DNA from: Cognatilysobacter terrigena
GTDB taxonomy: Bacteria > Pseudomonadota > Gammaproteobacteria > Xanthomonadales > Xanthomonadaceae
Length of the DNA: 59,549 nucleotides
NCBI RefSeq assembly: GCF_004361065.1
Contig: NZ_SELT01000021.1
Coordinates: forward strand, 1 to 59,549
Direction: 5' to 3'
Notes under the pieces: model-generated
Databases searched by the model: none
Told to the model about the DNA's origin: nothing
Seen by the model: the letters and a program-made list of their open reading frames with translations, nothing else
In this document: positions 29,562 through 39,648 of the stretch, piece after piece
How positions within the stretch are numbered: position 1 is the first letter of the stretch
Layout of the letters: each line of letters opens with the position of its first letter
Translations under genes and position numbers: made by a program

Positions 29562-29932
29562 TGCCGGACGTCGCGCCGACGCGCTTCACCCTCGTGCCGA
29601 AGGTGTTCTTCGACACGCTTGCCGAGGGCCTCGACCTCTTCGTCGACGCCCTCGGGTTCGAGGTGAAGTATCGCGATGACGATCTCGCGGTCGTCGAGCG
29701 GTTCGGCGCGAAGGCGTACATCGTCGCGAGTGCCGAGTTCGCAGCGAAGGATCGCCCGGAACTCGCCATCGAGACCGATGCGATCGATGCGCTGCACGCC
29801 GACATCGGGGCGCGTCGACCCGACCTGCTCCATCCCAACCTTCCCGACGTGAGGCTTCAGCCGTGGGGCGCGCGCGAAGTCGCGCTGCGGGATCCCACCG
29901 ACGTCTGCATCGTCTTCCGGCAGTTCGACTGA
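29561..29932 (+). CDS. VOC (glyoxalase/bleomycin-resistance) domain protein within the efflux operon
   Basis: A 123-residue protein with the beta-alpha-beta-beta-beta arrangement of a VOC half-barrel repeated: VPKVFFDTLAEGLDLFVDAL, FEVKYRDDDLAVVERFGAKA and a C-terminal GAREVALRDPTDVCIVFRQF. VOC proteins include glyoxalases, dioxygenases and drug-binding resistance proteins. Its metal ligands are not obvious. The ATG overlaps the emrA stop (TGATG), and emrB starts 27 bases after it, so it is an integral operon member. A drug- or metabolite-binding role is suggested by context only. Confidence 0.8.
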   Translation: MPDVAPTRFTLVPKVFFDTLAEGLDLFVDALGFEVKYRDDDLAVVERFGAKAYIVASAEFAAKDRPELAIETDAIDALHADIGARRPDLLHPNLPDVRLQPWGAREVALRDPTDVCIVFRQFD

Positions 29933-29959
29933 ACCGCCGTCCACGTAACCGAAGGCTCC

Positions 29960-31510
29960 ATGGCCGCTGCCGCTCCCGCCCCCGCTGCTGGCTTCCGTCC
30001 GCCGAACATGGCGCTGACGACGCTGGGCCTCGCGCTCGCGTCGTTCATGCAGGTGCTCGACACGACGATCGCCAACGTGTCGCTGCCCACCATCGCCGGC
30101 AACCTCGGCGCGAGTTCGAACCAGGCGACGTGGGTCATCACGTCGTTCGCGGTGAGCAACGCGATTGCGTTGCCGCTCACCGGCTACCTGACGCGCCGTT
30201 TCGGCGAGCTGCGCCTGTTCACGTTGGCGACGCTCGCGTTCGTCGTCGCGTCGCTGCTCTGCGGCCTAGCGAACTCGATGGGCTTCCTCGTGGTGGCGCG
30301 CGCGCTGCAGGGCTTCGTCTGCGGCCCGATGTACCCGGTGACGCAGGCGCTGCTGCTGTCGATCTACCCACCGCAAAAGCGTGGGCAAGCCATCGCACTG
30401 CTGGCGATGGTGACCGTCGTCGCGCCTATTGCGGGCCCGATCCTCGGCGGCTGGATCACCGACAACTACAGCTGGCAGTGGATCTTCTTCATCAACGTGC
30501 CGATCGGCATTTTCTCGAGCTTCGTCGTCGGCCGTCAGTTGAAGGGCCGGCCGGAGCGCCTCGAGAAGCCGAAGATGGACTACATCGGTCTCGCGACACT
30601 GGTGCTCGGCGTCGGCGCACTACAGACGCTGCTCGACCTCGGCAACGACGAGGACTGGTTCAACTCGACGCGCATCGTGATCCTCGCGATCGTCGCTGCG
30701 ATTTCGCTCGCCGTGTTCGTGATCTGGGAACTCACCGACAAGGATCCGATCGTCAACCTGCGCCTGTTCCGCCACCGCAATTTCAGCGCGGGCACGGCCG
30801 CCATGGTGATGGCGTACGCGGCGTTCTTCAGCGTCGGCCTACTGGTGCCGCTGTGGCTGCAGCGCAACCTCGGCTACACCGCAATCTGGGCGGGTTTCGC
30901 GAGTGCGCCGATCGGCGTGCTGCCGGTGATCCTGACGCCGTTCGTGGGCAAGTACGCATCGCGATTCGACCTGCGCATCCTCGCGAGCTTCGCGTTCGTG
31001 GTGATGGCGACGACCAGCTTCATCCGCTCCGGCTTCAACCTCGACGTCGACTTCCAGCGCGTCGCAATGGTGCAGCTGTGGCAGGGCCTGGGCGTCGCGC
31101 TGTTCTTCATGCCGGTGCTCACGATCCTGCTGTCGGACCTGGAACCGCATGAGATCGCGGCTGGTTCGGGCCTCGCGACGTTCATGCGAACACTCGGCGG
31201 CAGCTTCGCGGCATCGCTGACGACGTGGGCCTGGAACCAGCGCGGCACGATCCACCATGCGCATCTGACCGAAGCGATCGACGCCTACGATCCAGCGATC
31301 CAGCAGACGGCGCAGCAACTCGGCCAAGGCGACATCCAGCGCGGTGCGGTTGTGCTCGAGCGCATGATTTCGCAGCAAGCGGTGCAGATCGGCTTCAACG
31401 AGATCTTCCACGTGCTCGGCATCATCTTCCTCGTCGTGATCCTGTTCGTGTGGATCGCCAAGCCGCCGTTCACGGCGAAGGCCGGACCGGCCGCCGCTGG
31501 GGGCCACTGA
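29960..31510 (+). CDS. emrB: EmrB-type multidrug efflux transporter (MFS, DHA2)
   Basis: A proton-driven inner-membrane exporter of the 14-helix DHA2 family. The 516-residue protein shows the family C/D1 motifs ASFMQVLDTTIANVSLPTIA (helix 1), GYLTRRFGELRLF (motif A) and VVAPIAGPILGGWITDNYSW (motif C, antiporter), and a late AAGSGLATFMRTLGGSFAAS. A GAAGG lies before ATG 29960. It is the last operon gene and is followed by a bidirectional terminator. E. coli EmrB exports hydrophobic compounds such as CCCP and nalidixate; the substrate here is unknown. Confidence 0.95.
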   Translation: MAAAAPAPAAGFRPPNMALTTLGLALASFMQVLDTTIANVSLPTIAGNLGASSNQATWVITSFAVSNAIALPLTGYLTRRFGELRLFTLATLAFVVASLLCGLANSMGFLVVARALQGFVCGPMYPVTQALLLSIYPPQKRGQAIALLAMVTVVAPIAGPILGGWITDNYSWQWIFFINVPIGIFSSFVVGRQLKGRPERLEKPKMDYIGLATLVLGVGALQTLLDLGNDEDWFNSTRIVILAIVAAISLAVFVIWELTDKDPIVNLRLFRHRNFSAGTAAMVMAYAAFFSVGLLVPLWLQRNLGYTAIWAGFASAPIGVLPVILTPFVGKYASRFDLRILASFAFVVMATTSFIRSGFNLDVDFQRVAMVQLWQGLGVALFFMPVLTILLSDLEPHEIAAGSGLATFMRTLGGSFAASLTTWAWNQRGTIHHAHLTEAIDAYDPAIQQTAQQLGQGDIQRGAVVLERMISQQAVQIGFNEIFHVLGIIFLVVILFVWIAKPPFTAKAGPAAAGGH

Positions 31511-31520
31511 CGACGCAAAC

Positions 31521-31550
31521 GAAGAAGCCGGCGTTGCGCCGGCTTCTTTG
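31521..31550. terminator. Bidirectional terminator between emrB and radA
   Basis: AAGAAGCCGGC (31522-31532) pairs with GCCGGCTTCTT (31538-31548). The arms themselves give T-rich 3' sides in both directions (TTCTTTG; TTCTTCGTTTG), which suits two convergent genes. Confidence 0.75.
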
Positions 31551-31573
31551 CATTCGGGTGTGCGGGTTTCGCC

Positions 31574-32980
31574 TCAGGCGTGCTCGAGTGCGTCCGCCAG
31601 TCGCTCGACCGCGATCACGTCCATCCCGGCGACCTTGCCGGACTTCGGCGCGTTCGCCTTCGGCACGATCGCGCGCTTGAACCCGTGCGTCGCCGCTTCT
31701 TTCAAACGCTCCTCGCCGTTCGGCACCGGGCGGATCTCGCCAGAGAGACCGACTTCGCCGAACGCCACGGTCTGCTCGCCGAGCGGTCGATCGCGCAGCG
31801 ACGACAGCACCGCGAGCAGCAACGGCAGGTCGACCGCCGTCTCCTGCACGCGAATACCGCCGACGACGTTGACGAAGACGTCCTGGTCGCCGACCGCCAC
31901 GCCGCCATGGCGATGCAGCACCGCCAGCAGCATCGCCAGTCGATTGCCTTCCATGCCGACGGCAACGCGACGCGGATTCGACAGCGGCGAATGGTCGACC
32001 AGCGCCTGCACCTCGACCATCAGCGGCCGCGTGCCTTCGCGCGTGACCATCACGCAGCTGCCCGGCTGCGGGCCACGGTGTCCGGAGAGAAAGATCGCCG
32101 ACGGGTTCGGCACTTCGCGCAGGCCTTTGTCGCCCATCGCGAACACGCCGAGTTCGTTCACCGCACCGAAGCGGTTCTTGAAGGCGCGCAGCACGCGGAA
32201 GCGGCTGCCCGACTCGCCTTCGAAATACAGAACGGCGTCGACCATGTGCTCGAGCACGCGCGGACCGGCGATGCCGCCTTCCTTCGTGACGTGCCCGACG
32301 AGGAACACCGCCGTGCCCGTCTCCTTCGCGTAGCGCACGAGCCGTGCGGCGCTCTCGCGCACCTGGCTGACCGAACCCGGCGCGGCCGTGAGCGTTTCCG
32401 TCCACAGCGTCTGGATCGAGTCGGCGACGATCAGGCGCGGTCCCATCGGCGCGGCCTGTTCGAGGATGCGTTCGATGCACGTTTCCGCGAGCGCGTGCAC
32501 GCCTTCGAGCGGCAGGCCCAGTCGCACCGCGCGCCCTGCGACCTGCGTCAGCGACTCTTCGCCGGTGACGTACAGACCCGGCATGGTCTGCGCCATCTGC
32601 GTGACGGCCTGCAGAAGCAACGTGGACTTGCCGATGCCGGGATCGCCACCGACGAGCACGACCGAGCCGTGCACGAGGCCGCCGCCCAGCACGCGATCGA
32701 GTTCGCCGATGTGCGTGGTCTCGCGCGATTCCTCGGAGACGGTGACGTCCTTCAGCGCCGTGATCGCCGGTGGATCGACCTTGCCGGCCCAGCCGCTGCG
32801 ACGGCTCTGCGCGACGCCGGACTTCTCGGGCATCGCCGATTCCAGCGCGATCTCGCTCAGCGTGTTCCAGCGGCCGCAGTCGGTGCACTGCCCCTGCCAC
32901 TTGCTGTGCTCGGAGCCGCAGTCGCTGCAGACGTAGGCCGTCGCGCGGCGCGCGCTGGATTTTCCGGACTTCCCGATCAT
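31574..32980 (-). CDS. radA: DNA repair protein RadA
   Basis: RadA (Sms) is a RecA-like hexameric ATPase that drives branch migration of recombination intermediates. The 468-residue protein has a zinc finger with Cys 18, 21, 32 and 35 (VCSDCG, GQCTDCG), Walker A LVGGDPGIGKSTLLLQ, the RadA-specific KNRFG motif (RAFKNRFGAVNELGVFAM) and a C-terminal Lon-protease-like domain (VNVVGGIRVQETAVDLPLLL). Standard length. It is monocistronic and converges with emrB. Confidence 0.97.
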   Translation of the reverse strand: MIGKSGKSSARRATAYVCSDCGSEHSKWQGQCTDCGRWNTLSEIALESAMPEKSGVAQSRRSGWAGKVDPPAITALKDVTVSEESRETTHIGELDRVLGGGLVHGSVVLVGGDPGIGKSTLLLQAVTQMAQTMPGLYVTGEESLTQVAGRAVRLGLPLEGVHALAETCIERILEQAAPMGPRLIVADSIQTLWTETLTAAPGSVSQVRESAARLVRYAKETGTAVFLVGHVTKEGGIAGPRVLEHMVDAVLYFEGESGSRFRVLRAFKNRFGAVNELGVFAMGDKGLREVPNPSAIFLSGHRGPQPGSCVMVTREGTRPLMVEVQALVDHSPLSNPRRVAVGMEGNRLAMLLAVLHRHGGVAVGDQDVFVNVVGGIRVQETAVDLPLLLAVLSSLRDRPLGEQTVAFGEVGLSGEIRPVPNGEERLKEAATHGFKRAIVPKANAPKSGKVAGMDVIAVERLADALEHA

Positions 32981-33128
32981 CGAACCCTCCCGTATCGCGG
33001 AAGGGTAAACGGGTCAGGTCGCAGCCGCTAAGACGTTTCGCGCGATTCCGATGCGGCGCCGGGCGCGGCCGCTGAAATCCGCCGCACACCGCGCCGTCTC
33101 CGTTTGGCTTCTCATCGAGGAGAACGCC

Positions 33129-33329
33129 ATGACCGATCGCGACGAGCACGACACCGGCAAGAACCGCGGCCAGGGCCTTGCGGGCGTCAACGACAACCAG
33201 CGGCGCGACCTGCTCGATCGCGGCGGCGACCGGCGCACGCAGGATCAGCGCAGCGTGCGTTCCTCCTCCGAGGACGACGGTCGCGCCAAGGACGACCCGA
33301 GCCGCGCACCGGAATCCGGCACGCCCTGA
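33129..33329 (+). CDS. Small charged hypothetical protein
   Basis: A 66-residue, very hydrophilic and probably disordered protein (MTDRDEHDTGKNRGQGLAGV then NDNQRRDLLDRGGDRRTQDQ and an acidic/basic tail ending ESGTP). I do not recognise a family. Support for it as a gene is a strong GAGGAG 7 bases before ATG 33129 and a clean fit in the gap between the divergent radA and the convergent galM. It could be a stress-related small protein; that is speculation. Confidence 0.55.
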   Translation: MTDRDEHDTGKNRGQGLAGVNDNQRRDLLDRGGDRRTQDQRSVRSSSEDDGRAKDDPSRAPESGTP

Positions 33330-33344
33330 TGCCCGACGCACTGC

Positions 33345-34309
33345 CTAGTGCAGCGCGTTTTCCGTCGCTTCGACGCGCAGCCGGAAGGTCGCCGCGAATC
33401 GGCCGCCCGGCTCGACCACCGGCAGGTCCTCGTGCGACCGCAACGCATCGGCCGGCGCCGTCATCGGCTCCAGCGAGATGTAGTCGTGCGTCGACGGCGC
33501 GTAGATCTGCGCGTAGCGGAAGTTCTCGAGGAAATCGACGCTGACCCGTCGGCCGTTGCCGGTGATCGACATCGTTGCACCGGGCGACACGAACGCGAAG
33601 CCGTGATCGAAGTCGAGATCGGCGAGGCGGTCGTCGTACGGCGGCAGGTGCGTGCGTTCGCCGACCGGCAGCAGCAGTTCGTCGAGGATGATCCCGTCCA
33701 TCGCCGGCAAGGTCAGCTCCCACTGTGCGCGGCGGATTCCGGGAATGCCGAAGTACGGATGGAAGCCGAAGCTCACCGGCACGCGCCCGCCCGCATTGGC
33801 GAGCACGGCCGTTTCGATCGTGAGGCCGAGGCCGTCGAGCGTCGCCGTCATCTCGACCTCGTGCTCGAACGGAAACACCTGCAGCAGCTCGGGGCGATTC
33901 CACTTCAGGCGGCTGCGGAGCCGGCGGTCCGTCACCTCTTCCACCTGCCACGCCAACTTCGGCCAGGGCACGCCGTGGATGATCGTGTCGTTCCAGTCCT
34001 TCATGATCCACGGCGACGCCTTGTCGAGCTCGACGCGCTCGCCGTCGAACTCGTACGACGTGCCGCGGATGCGGTTCGCATACGGATAGTTGAGCGGAAT
34101 GCCGATCGACATGCCGGTCGCGAGCGCCTCATCCATCTCGTCGAGGCGTCGCAGGATTTCCTGCCCGCGATGCTTGAGCGACGTGCAGATCATGCCCTGC
34201 TCGGGACGGAACACCGCAAGCAGCTCGCCCGCGGCCAAAGTATGGGTGCGCACCGACTGGGCCTGCGGCGTCGCGCTCACAGCGCCCGTTTGCGGCGTCT
34301 CGTGCGTGG

Positions 34310-34313
<4 letters not shown>
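33345..34313 (-). CDS. galM: Aldose 1-epimerase family protein (GalM-like)
   Basis: Mutarotases convert beta- to alpha-galactose before GalK. The 322-residue protein has the galactose-mutarotase fold with [20 protein letters not shown], the catalytic-His region [11 protein letters not shown] and a late [20 protein letters not shown]. It starts at ATG 34313, overlapping the galK stop by 4 bases. It is last in the GH2-galT-galK-galM run. The first 20 residues are a Thr/Ala/Gln-rich tail not needed by the fold. Confidence 0.92.
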
Positions 34314-35367
<1,054 letters not shown>

Positions 35368-35371
<4 letters not shown>

Positions 35372-36459
35372 GCGTCGATATCCACGTCGATCTGCTGCAA
35401 CTCGCGCGCCTTGTCTTCCGGTAGCGCGTCCATCGCGAACCAGCCCGCCGCGAGTTCCGTGCCCGCGAGGTACTTCAGCCGGTCGCGCGTGCGGTACGGC
35501 GGATAGAACTCGGCGTGCAGGTGGGATTCGGGATGCGGACGGCCGTCGACGGGCGCCTGGTACCACGCCATCAGGTAGGGAAATGGCCGGTCCCACAGCG
35601 CGTCGTACTTCATCAGGACCGTCTTCAGTGCGCGCGCCAGATCGGCGCGTTGTGCGTCGTCGAGATCGCAGAAGGTCGCGACCGGCTCGATCGTCGCGAC
35701 CCACACTTCATAGGGATAGCGTGCCGCAGCGGGTACGAACGCGACCGCATGCTCGCCGCGATAGACGATGCGGGCGCCGTCGTCGAGTTCCTTCGCGATG
35801 TGATCCTGCAACACGCCGCGGCCGGTACGCGCGTGATACGCCTCCGCGACCTGCTGCATGCGCGCCGGCACCGGCGGCACCGACGGATACGCGTAGATCT
35901 GACCGTGCGGATGATGCAGCGTCACCCCGACTTCCGCGCCGCGATTCTCGAACGGCAGCACGTAGGCGATGTCGTCGCGCGCCGCGAGCCGTGCGGTGCG
36001 ATCCGCCCAGACCTGCAGCAGCAACTCGACATGCGACAGCGGCAGGCGGCCGAGCGACGACAGCCGGTCCTGCGTGAACACCACCACTTCACACTTGCCT
36101 ATACCGGGCGCGGTATCGACGACGGACGCCGGCACTTCGTCCGCGCCGAGGCTCAGCGACGGGAAGCGGTTGTCGAACACCGCGACGTCCCACGCACCGA
36201 CCGGCAGTTCCGTCGGCGCCTCGGGATCGGTCGTCACTGCGAGCGGGTTGTACTCGGGTGGCGGCAGGAAGGTGCGGTCCTGCCGGTATGCCGCGTAGGT
36301 GATCCATTCGTCGCGCAGCGGATGCCGGCGCAGGTGCGGGCTGCGCCCGAGCGGATCGCGGAACGGACTCGGCGCTTCGCCGACCTCGCCGATCGGCTCG
36401 CGCGCATAGAGCGTGAGCGAGCGACCGTCCGGCTTGGTGAGCTCGAGCACGTGCATCAC
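35368..36459 (-). CDS. galT: Galactose-1-phosphate uridylyltransferase
   Basis: GalT exchanges UMP between UDP-glucose and galactose-1-phosphate, giving UDP-galactose and glucose-1-phosphate. The 363-residue protein has the HIT-superfamily active site [18 protein letters not shown], with the nucleophilic His in HPHGQ, plus [10 protein letters not shown] and [20 protein letters not shown]. The ATG overlaps the GH2 gene stop by 4 bases. No galE is present in the window, so UDP-galactose formed here is not recycled locally. Confidence 0.96.
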
Positions 36460-38288
36460 GCGGCGCCCTGGATATGCGTGCGAGACATCTCGACCGCCTT
36501 GCGGATCTGCTCGAGCGGGATCTTCGGCACGCGGTCCTCCGTCAACAGGCCGTTCGCTTCCTGGAACGTGTCGGCGAACTGGGTATAGCAGTACCCACTG
36601 AAGAGCGCGGTGTACGTGACGGCCTCGATCAGGTCGGAGAACTTGCGCGCGAATTCGTCGGCGGCACCGGCGACCGAATAACCCCAGACCTCGCTTTCGT
36701 GCGGCGATTCGGGCTGCGGCGCAAGCTTGCGCGTATCGAACGCGATGCCGCCGAATTCCGTAAGCACGATGGGCTGGCCGCGATGCGGAAAGCCATCCAG
36801 CGTGAGGATGCGTCCGCCAGGGCGCCGCCGGTCGAACAGTTGCTCGGTGCTGACTTCGGGACCGTAGCGCTGGCGGATGTGGTCGACGTTCGCGTCGTAG
36901 TCGTGGATGCCGATGATGTCGGTCGCACTGCTTTCCCAGCCGTCGTTACCGATGACGGGACGCGTGGGATCGAGCGTCTTCGTCAGGTGGTACAGCGCGG
37001 CCACGGCATGCTGGTGCGCACCCACGGACGTGAGTTCGGGCACGCCCCAGGATTCGTTGAACGGCACCCACGTGATGATGCAGGGGTGGCTGAAATCGCG
37101 TTCGATGGCCTCCGCCCATTCACGCACAAGCCGCTTGATCGCGGTGCGCGTGAAGCGATAGCACGACGGCATCTCTTCCCAGACGAGCAGTCCAAGGCGA
37201 TCGGCCCAATAGAGATAGCGGGGGTTTTCGATCTTCTGGTGCTTGCGCACGCCGTTGAAGCCCATCGCCTTTGCGAGCTCGACATCGCGACGGAGCGCGG
37301 CGTCGTCCGGCGCGGCAAGCAGCGTGTCCGTCCAGTAGCCCTGGTCGAGCACCAGCTTCAACAGGAACGGCCGACCGTTGAGCATGAAGCGGTCGCGCAA
37401 CGTGCCGACCGACCGCAGCGCCGTGTAAGAACGGACTTCGTCGAGCACGGTGTCGCCACGCTTGAGCCGGATCGTCGCGTCGAGCAGCGTCGGTTTCTGC
37501 GGGCTCCACAGCAGCTCGTTGCGGAAGTCGTCGATGCCGGGATCGGACAGGATGATGCGACGGTCGACCTCGCCGTCGATCACCAGGTAACGATCATCCG
37601 CCAGCAGCTTGCCGCGATGACGGATCTGCACTTCGATCGACGTACCGTCGGCGTCGCCATTGACGCGCGCTTCGAACGTCAGTGCGAATCCTTCGACATG
37701 CGGCGTCCAGCGGATCTTCTGGATATGCGTGCGCGCGACACGCTCGAGCCAGACGGTCTGCCAGATGCCGGTCGTGCGCGGATACCAGATCGAATGCGGC
37801 TCGAGCTGCCAGTCCTGTTTTCCGCGGGGTTTATTGAGCTCGTGCGGATCGTCCTCGACGTAAACAGTGACCACGTTCGGGCCTGAAGCATTCAGCGCCT
37901 CGGTGACATCCGCGTTGAACGGCGTATGGCCGCCTTCGTGGCTCGCGACGTAGTGATCGTTCACCCACACCTTCGCGGCGTAATCGATTGCACCGAAATG
38001 AAGGATCACGCGTGAGTCGCCGTCGCTCTCTACGTCGAAATCACGCTGATACCAGCAAGCTTTGTGAAACCCGCGATCTCCGATGCCGCTGCGTTTCGAT
38101 TCGATCGGAAACGGCACGACGATCTGCAACGGCCATTGTTCGATGTCTCGCGGGTGGGCGTACTGCTTCTCGTCGTCGAAGACGAAGCGCCACGGTCCGT
38201 CGAGCGACTGCCAATGCGCGCGTCGCAGCTGCGGGCGGGGATACGCCTCGTCGTCGCAGAACTGCGCTGCGTCGGCAAGTGGAGTCAT
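36456..38288 (-). CDS. Glycoside hydrolase family 2 enzyme, probable beta-galactosidase
   Basis: A 610-residue GH2 glycosidase with the sugar-binding jelly roll (SLDGPWRFVF, CWYQRDFDV, VWVNDHYVASHEGGHTPF), an immunoglobulin-like domain and a TIM barrel. The acid/base Glu is in TWVPFNESWGVPE and the nucleophile Glu in QPIVLTEFGGIAFD. It has no signal peptide, so it acts in the cytosol on imported sugars. GH2 includes beta-galactosidases, glucuronidases and mannosidases; coupling to galT-galK-galM points to a beta-galactoside (inference). GGAGG sits 7 bases before ATG 38288. It leads the galactose operon. Confidence 0.9.
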   Translation of the reverse strand: MTPLADAAQFCDDEAYPRPQLRRAHWQSLDGPWRFVFDDEKQYAHPRDIEQWPLQIVVPFPIESKRSGIGDRGFHKACWYQRDFDVESDGDSRVILHFGAIDYAAKVWVNDHYVASHEGGHTPFNADVTEALNASGPNVVTVYVEDDPHELNKPRGKQDWQLEPHSIWYPRTTGIWQTVWLERVARTHIQKIRWTPHVEGFALTFEARVNGDADGTSIEVQIRHRGKLLADDRYLVIDGEVDRRIILSDPGIDDFRNELLWSPQKPTLLDATIRLKRGDTVLDEVRSYTALRSVGTLRDRFMLNGRPFLLKLVLDQGYWTDTLLAAPDDAALRRDVELAKAMGFNGVRKHQKIENPRYLYWADRLGLLVWEEMPSCYRFTRTAIKRLVREWAEAIERDFSHPCIITWVPFNESWGVPELTSVGAHQHAVAALYHLTKTLDPTRPVIGNDGWESSATDIIGIHDYDANVDHIRQRYGPEVSTEQLFDRRRPGGRILTLDGFPHRGQPIVLTEFGGIAFDTRKLAPQPESPHESEVWGYSVAGAADEFARKFSDLIEAVTYTALFSGYCYTQFADTFQEANGLLTEDRVPKIPLEQIRKAVEMSRTHIQGAA

Positions 38289-38365
38289 CGATCGGCCTCC
38301 GGGCTATCTGTGGTCGGGAAGTCGTTCACCGGAACCTAATGTCTAACCAATTCAGCGAGAGCGCC
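38289..38365. promoter_or_regulatory. Divergent promoter region between galactose operon and glycosyltransferase operon
   Basis: These 77 bases must hold the promoters for both the GH2-gal operon and the glycosyltransferase-glf operon. They contain the GGAGG ribosome site of the GH2 gene. I cannot assign convincing -35/-10 pairs or an operator. The short shared region raises the possibility of joint control. Confidence 0.35.
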
Positions 38366-39628
38366 ATGTCAAAGGAACGGTATACGTCGGGCATCGAAGA
38401 CTCGGCCGCAACGATCACGGATGTTCACGCCACGGCGTCCAATGCCGCTTCCGCGGCGGTCGCTGGCGCGTTGCGCGATGGGCGCGACGACTTCCCGATC
38501 ATCGTGCACTGCCATCTGCGATGGGATTTCGTGTGGCAGCGCCCGCAGCAGATCTTTTCGCGGCTCGCGAAGAACCACCGCGTGCTCTTCATCGAAGACC
38601 CCGTGATCGCCGAAGGCGAACCGCACCTCGCGATCGACGAGCCCTATCCGAACCTCGTGCGCATCGTTCCGCAGATCCCGCAGCACCTCGCGGTCAATGC
38701 CGATAAGGATGCCGAGATCTTCCTGCCGCAGATCAAGGAGGCGCTGCGCACGCATCCGCTGCTCGCCGGTCGCTTCGAATCGCCGGTGCACTGGTTCTAT
38801 TCCCCCATGCCCGCGCCGGGCTACATGGGCCAGTTCGGCGCAGCGGGTGTCGTGTACGACTGCATGGACGAGCTTGCCAATTTCCGCTTCGCGCCGCCGG
38901 ACATCGCCGACCGCGAGCGCTTCGTCATGTCGAATGCCGATGTCGTGTTCACTGGCGGCTACCAGCTCTTCGACGCGAAGTCGAAGCACCACGACAACGT
39001 GCACGTCTACGGTTGCGGCGTCGACGTCGAGCATTACTCCAAGGCGCGCGACGAGAAGACCGAAATTCCGGCTGCGGTTGCCGCGGCGCCGGGCCCGCGG
39101 TTCGGCTACTTCGGCGTGATCGACGAACGTCTCGACTACGAACTGATCAGCGCGCTGGCCGATCGCTTCCCGGACGCATCGATCGTGATGGCCGGCCCGC
39201 TCGCGAAGGTCGACCCGAACGATCTGCCGAAGCAGGCGAACATCCACTGGCTCGGCCAGCAGCGCTACGAAGACCTTCCGGCGATCGTGAAGGGCTTCGA
39301 CGTCTGCCTGATGCCCTTCGCGCTCAACGAGGCGACGAAGTACATCAATCCGACCAAGACGCTCGAATACATGGCGGGTGGCAAGCCGATCGTATCGACC
39401 GCGGTGGCGGACGTCGTGCGCAACTTCACGCCGATCGTGGACGTCGCCTATTCGCAGGACGAGTTCCTCGATGCGGTCGATCGTGCGTGGCGGGAGCCGA
39501 ACGCGAACCTGATCGCGCAGGGCATCGAGCGCGCCGCGGGCTCGTCATGGGACGCCACCGTCGAGTCCATGCGCAACGACGTGCAGCAGGCCGTGTGGTC
39601 CGCGGTCCCGACCCAGGCCGCAGCCTGA
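38366..39628 (+). CDS. Glycosyltransferase (GT4/GT1-like)
   Basis: A 420-residue GT-B glycosyltransferase. The N-terminal half starts with a disordered Ala/Thr-rich segment, then IIVHCHLRWDFVWQRPQQIF. The nucleotide-sugar-binding C-terminal half has RFGYFGVIDERLDYELISAL, IHWLGQQRYEDLPAIVKGFD, and the late acidic region NPTKTLEYMAGGKPIVSTAV. ATG 38366 leaves space for a divergent promoter; ATG 38339 would add 9 residues. It is followed by glf and the GH1/RmlD fusion. Donor and acceptor are unknown; the neighbouring UDP-galactopyranose mutase makes a galactofuranosyl donor plausible. Confidence 0.88.
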   Translation: MSKERYTSGIEDSAATITDVHATASNAASAAVAGALRDGRDDFPIIVHCHLRWDFVWQRPQQIFSRLAKNHRVLFIEDPVIAEGEPHLAIDEPYPNLVRIVPQIPQHLAVNADKDAEIFLPQIKEALRTHPLLAGRFESPVHWFYSPMPAPGYMGQFGAAGVVYDCMDELANFRFAPPDIADRERFVMSNADVVFTGGYQLFDAKSKHHDNVHVYGCGVDVEHYSKARDEKTEIPAAVAAAPGPRFGYFGVIDERLDYELISALADRFPDASIVMAGPLAKVDPNDLPKQANIHWLGQQRYEDLPAIVKGFDVCLMPFALNEATKYINPTKTLEYMAGGKPIVSTAVADVVRNFTPIVDVAYSQDEFLDAVDRAWREPNANLIAQGIERAAGSSWDATVESMRNDVQQAVWSAVPTQAAA

Positions 39629-39648
39629 ATCCAAGGAGCAACTCAAAC

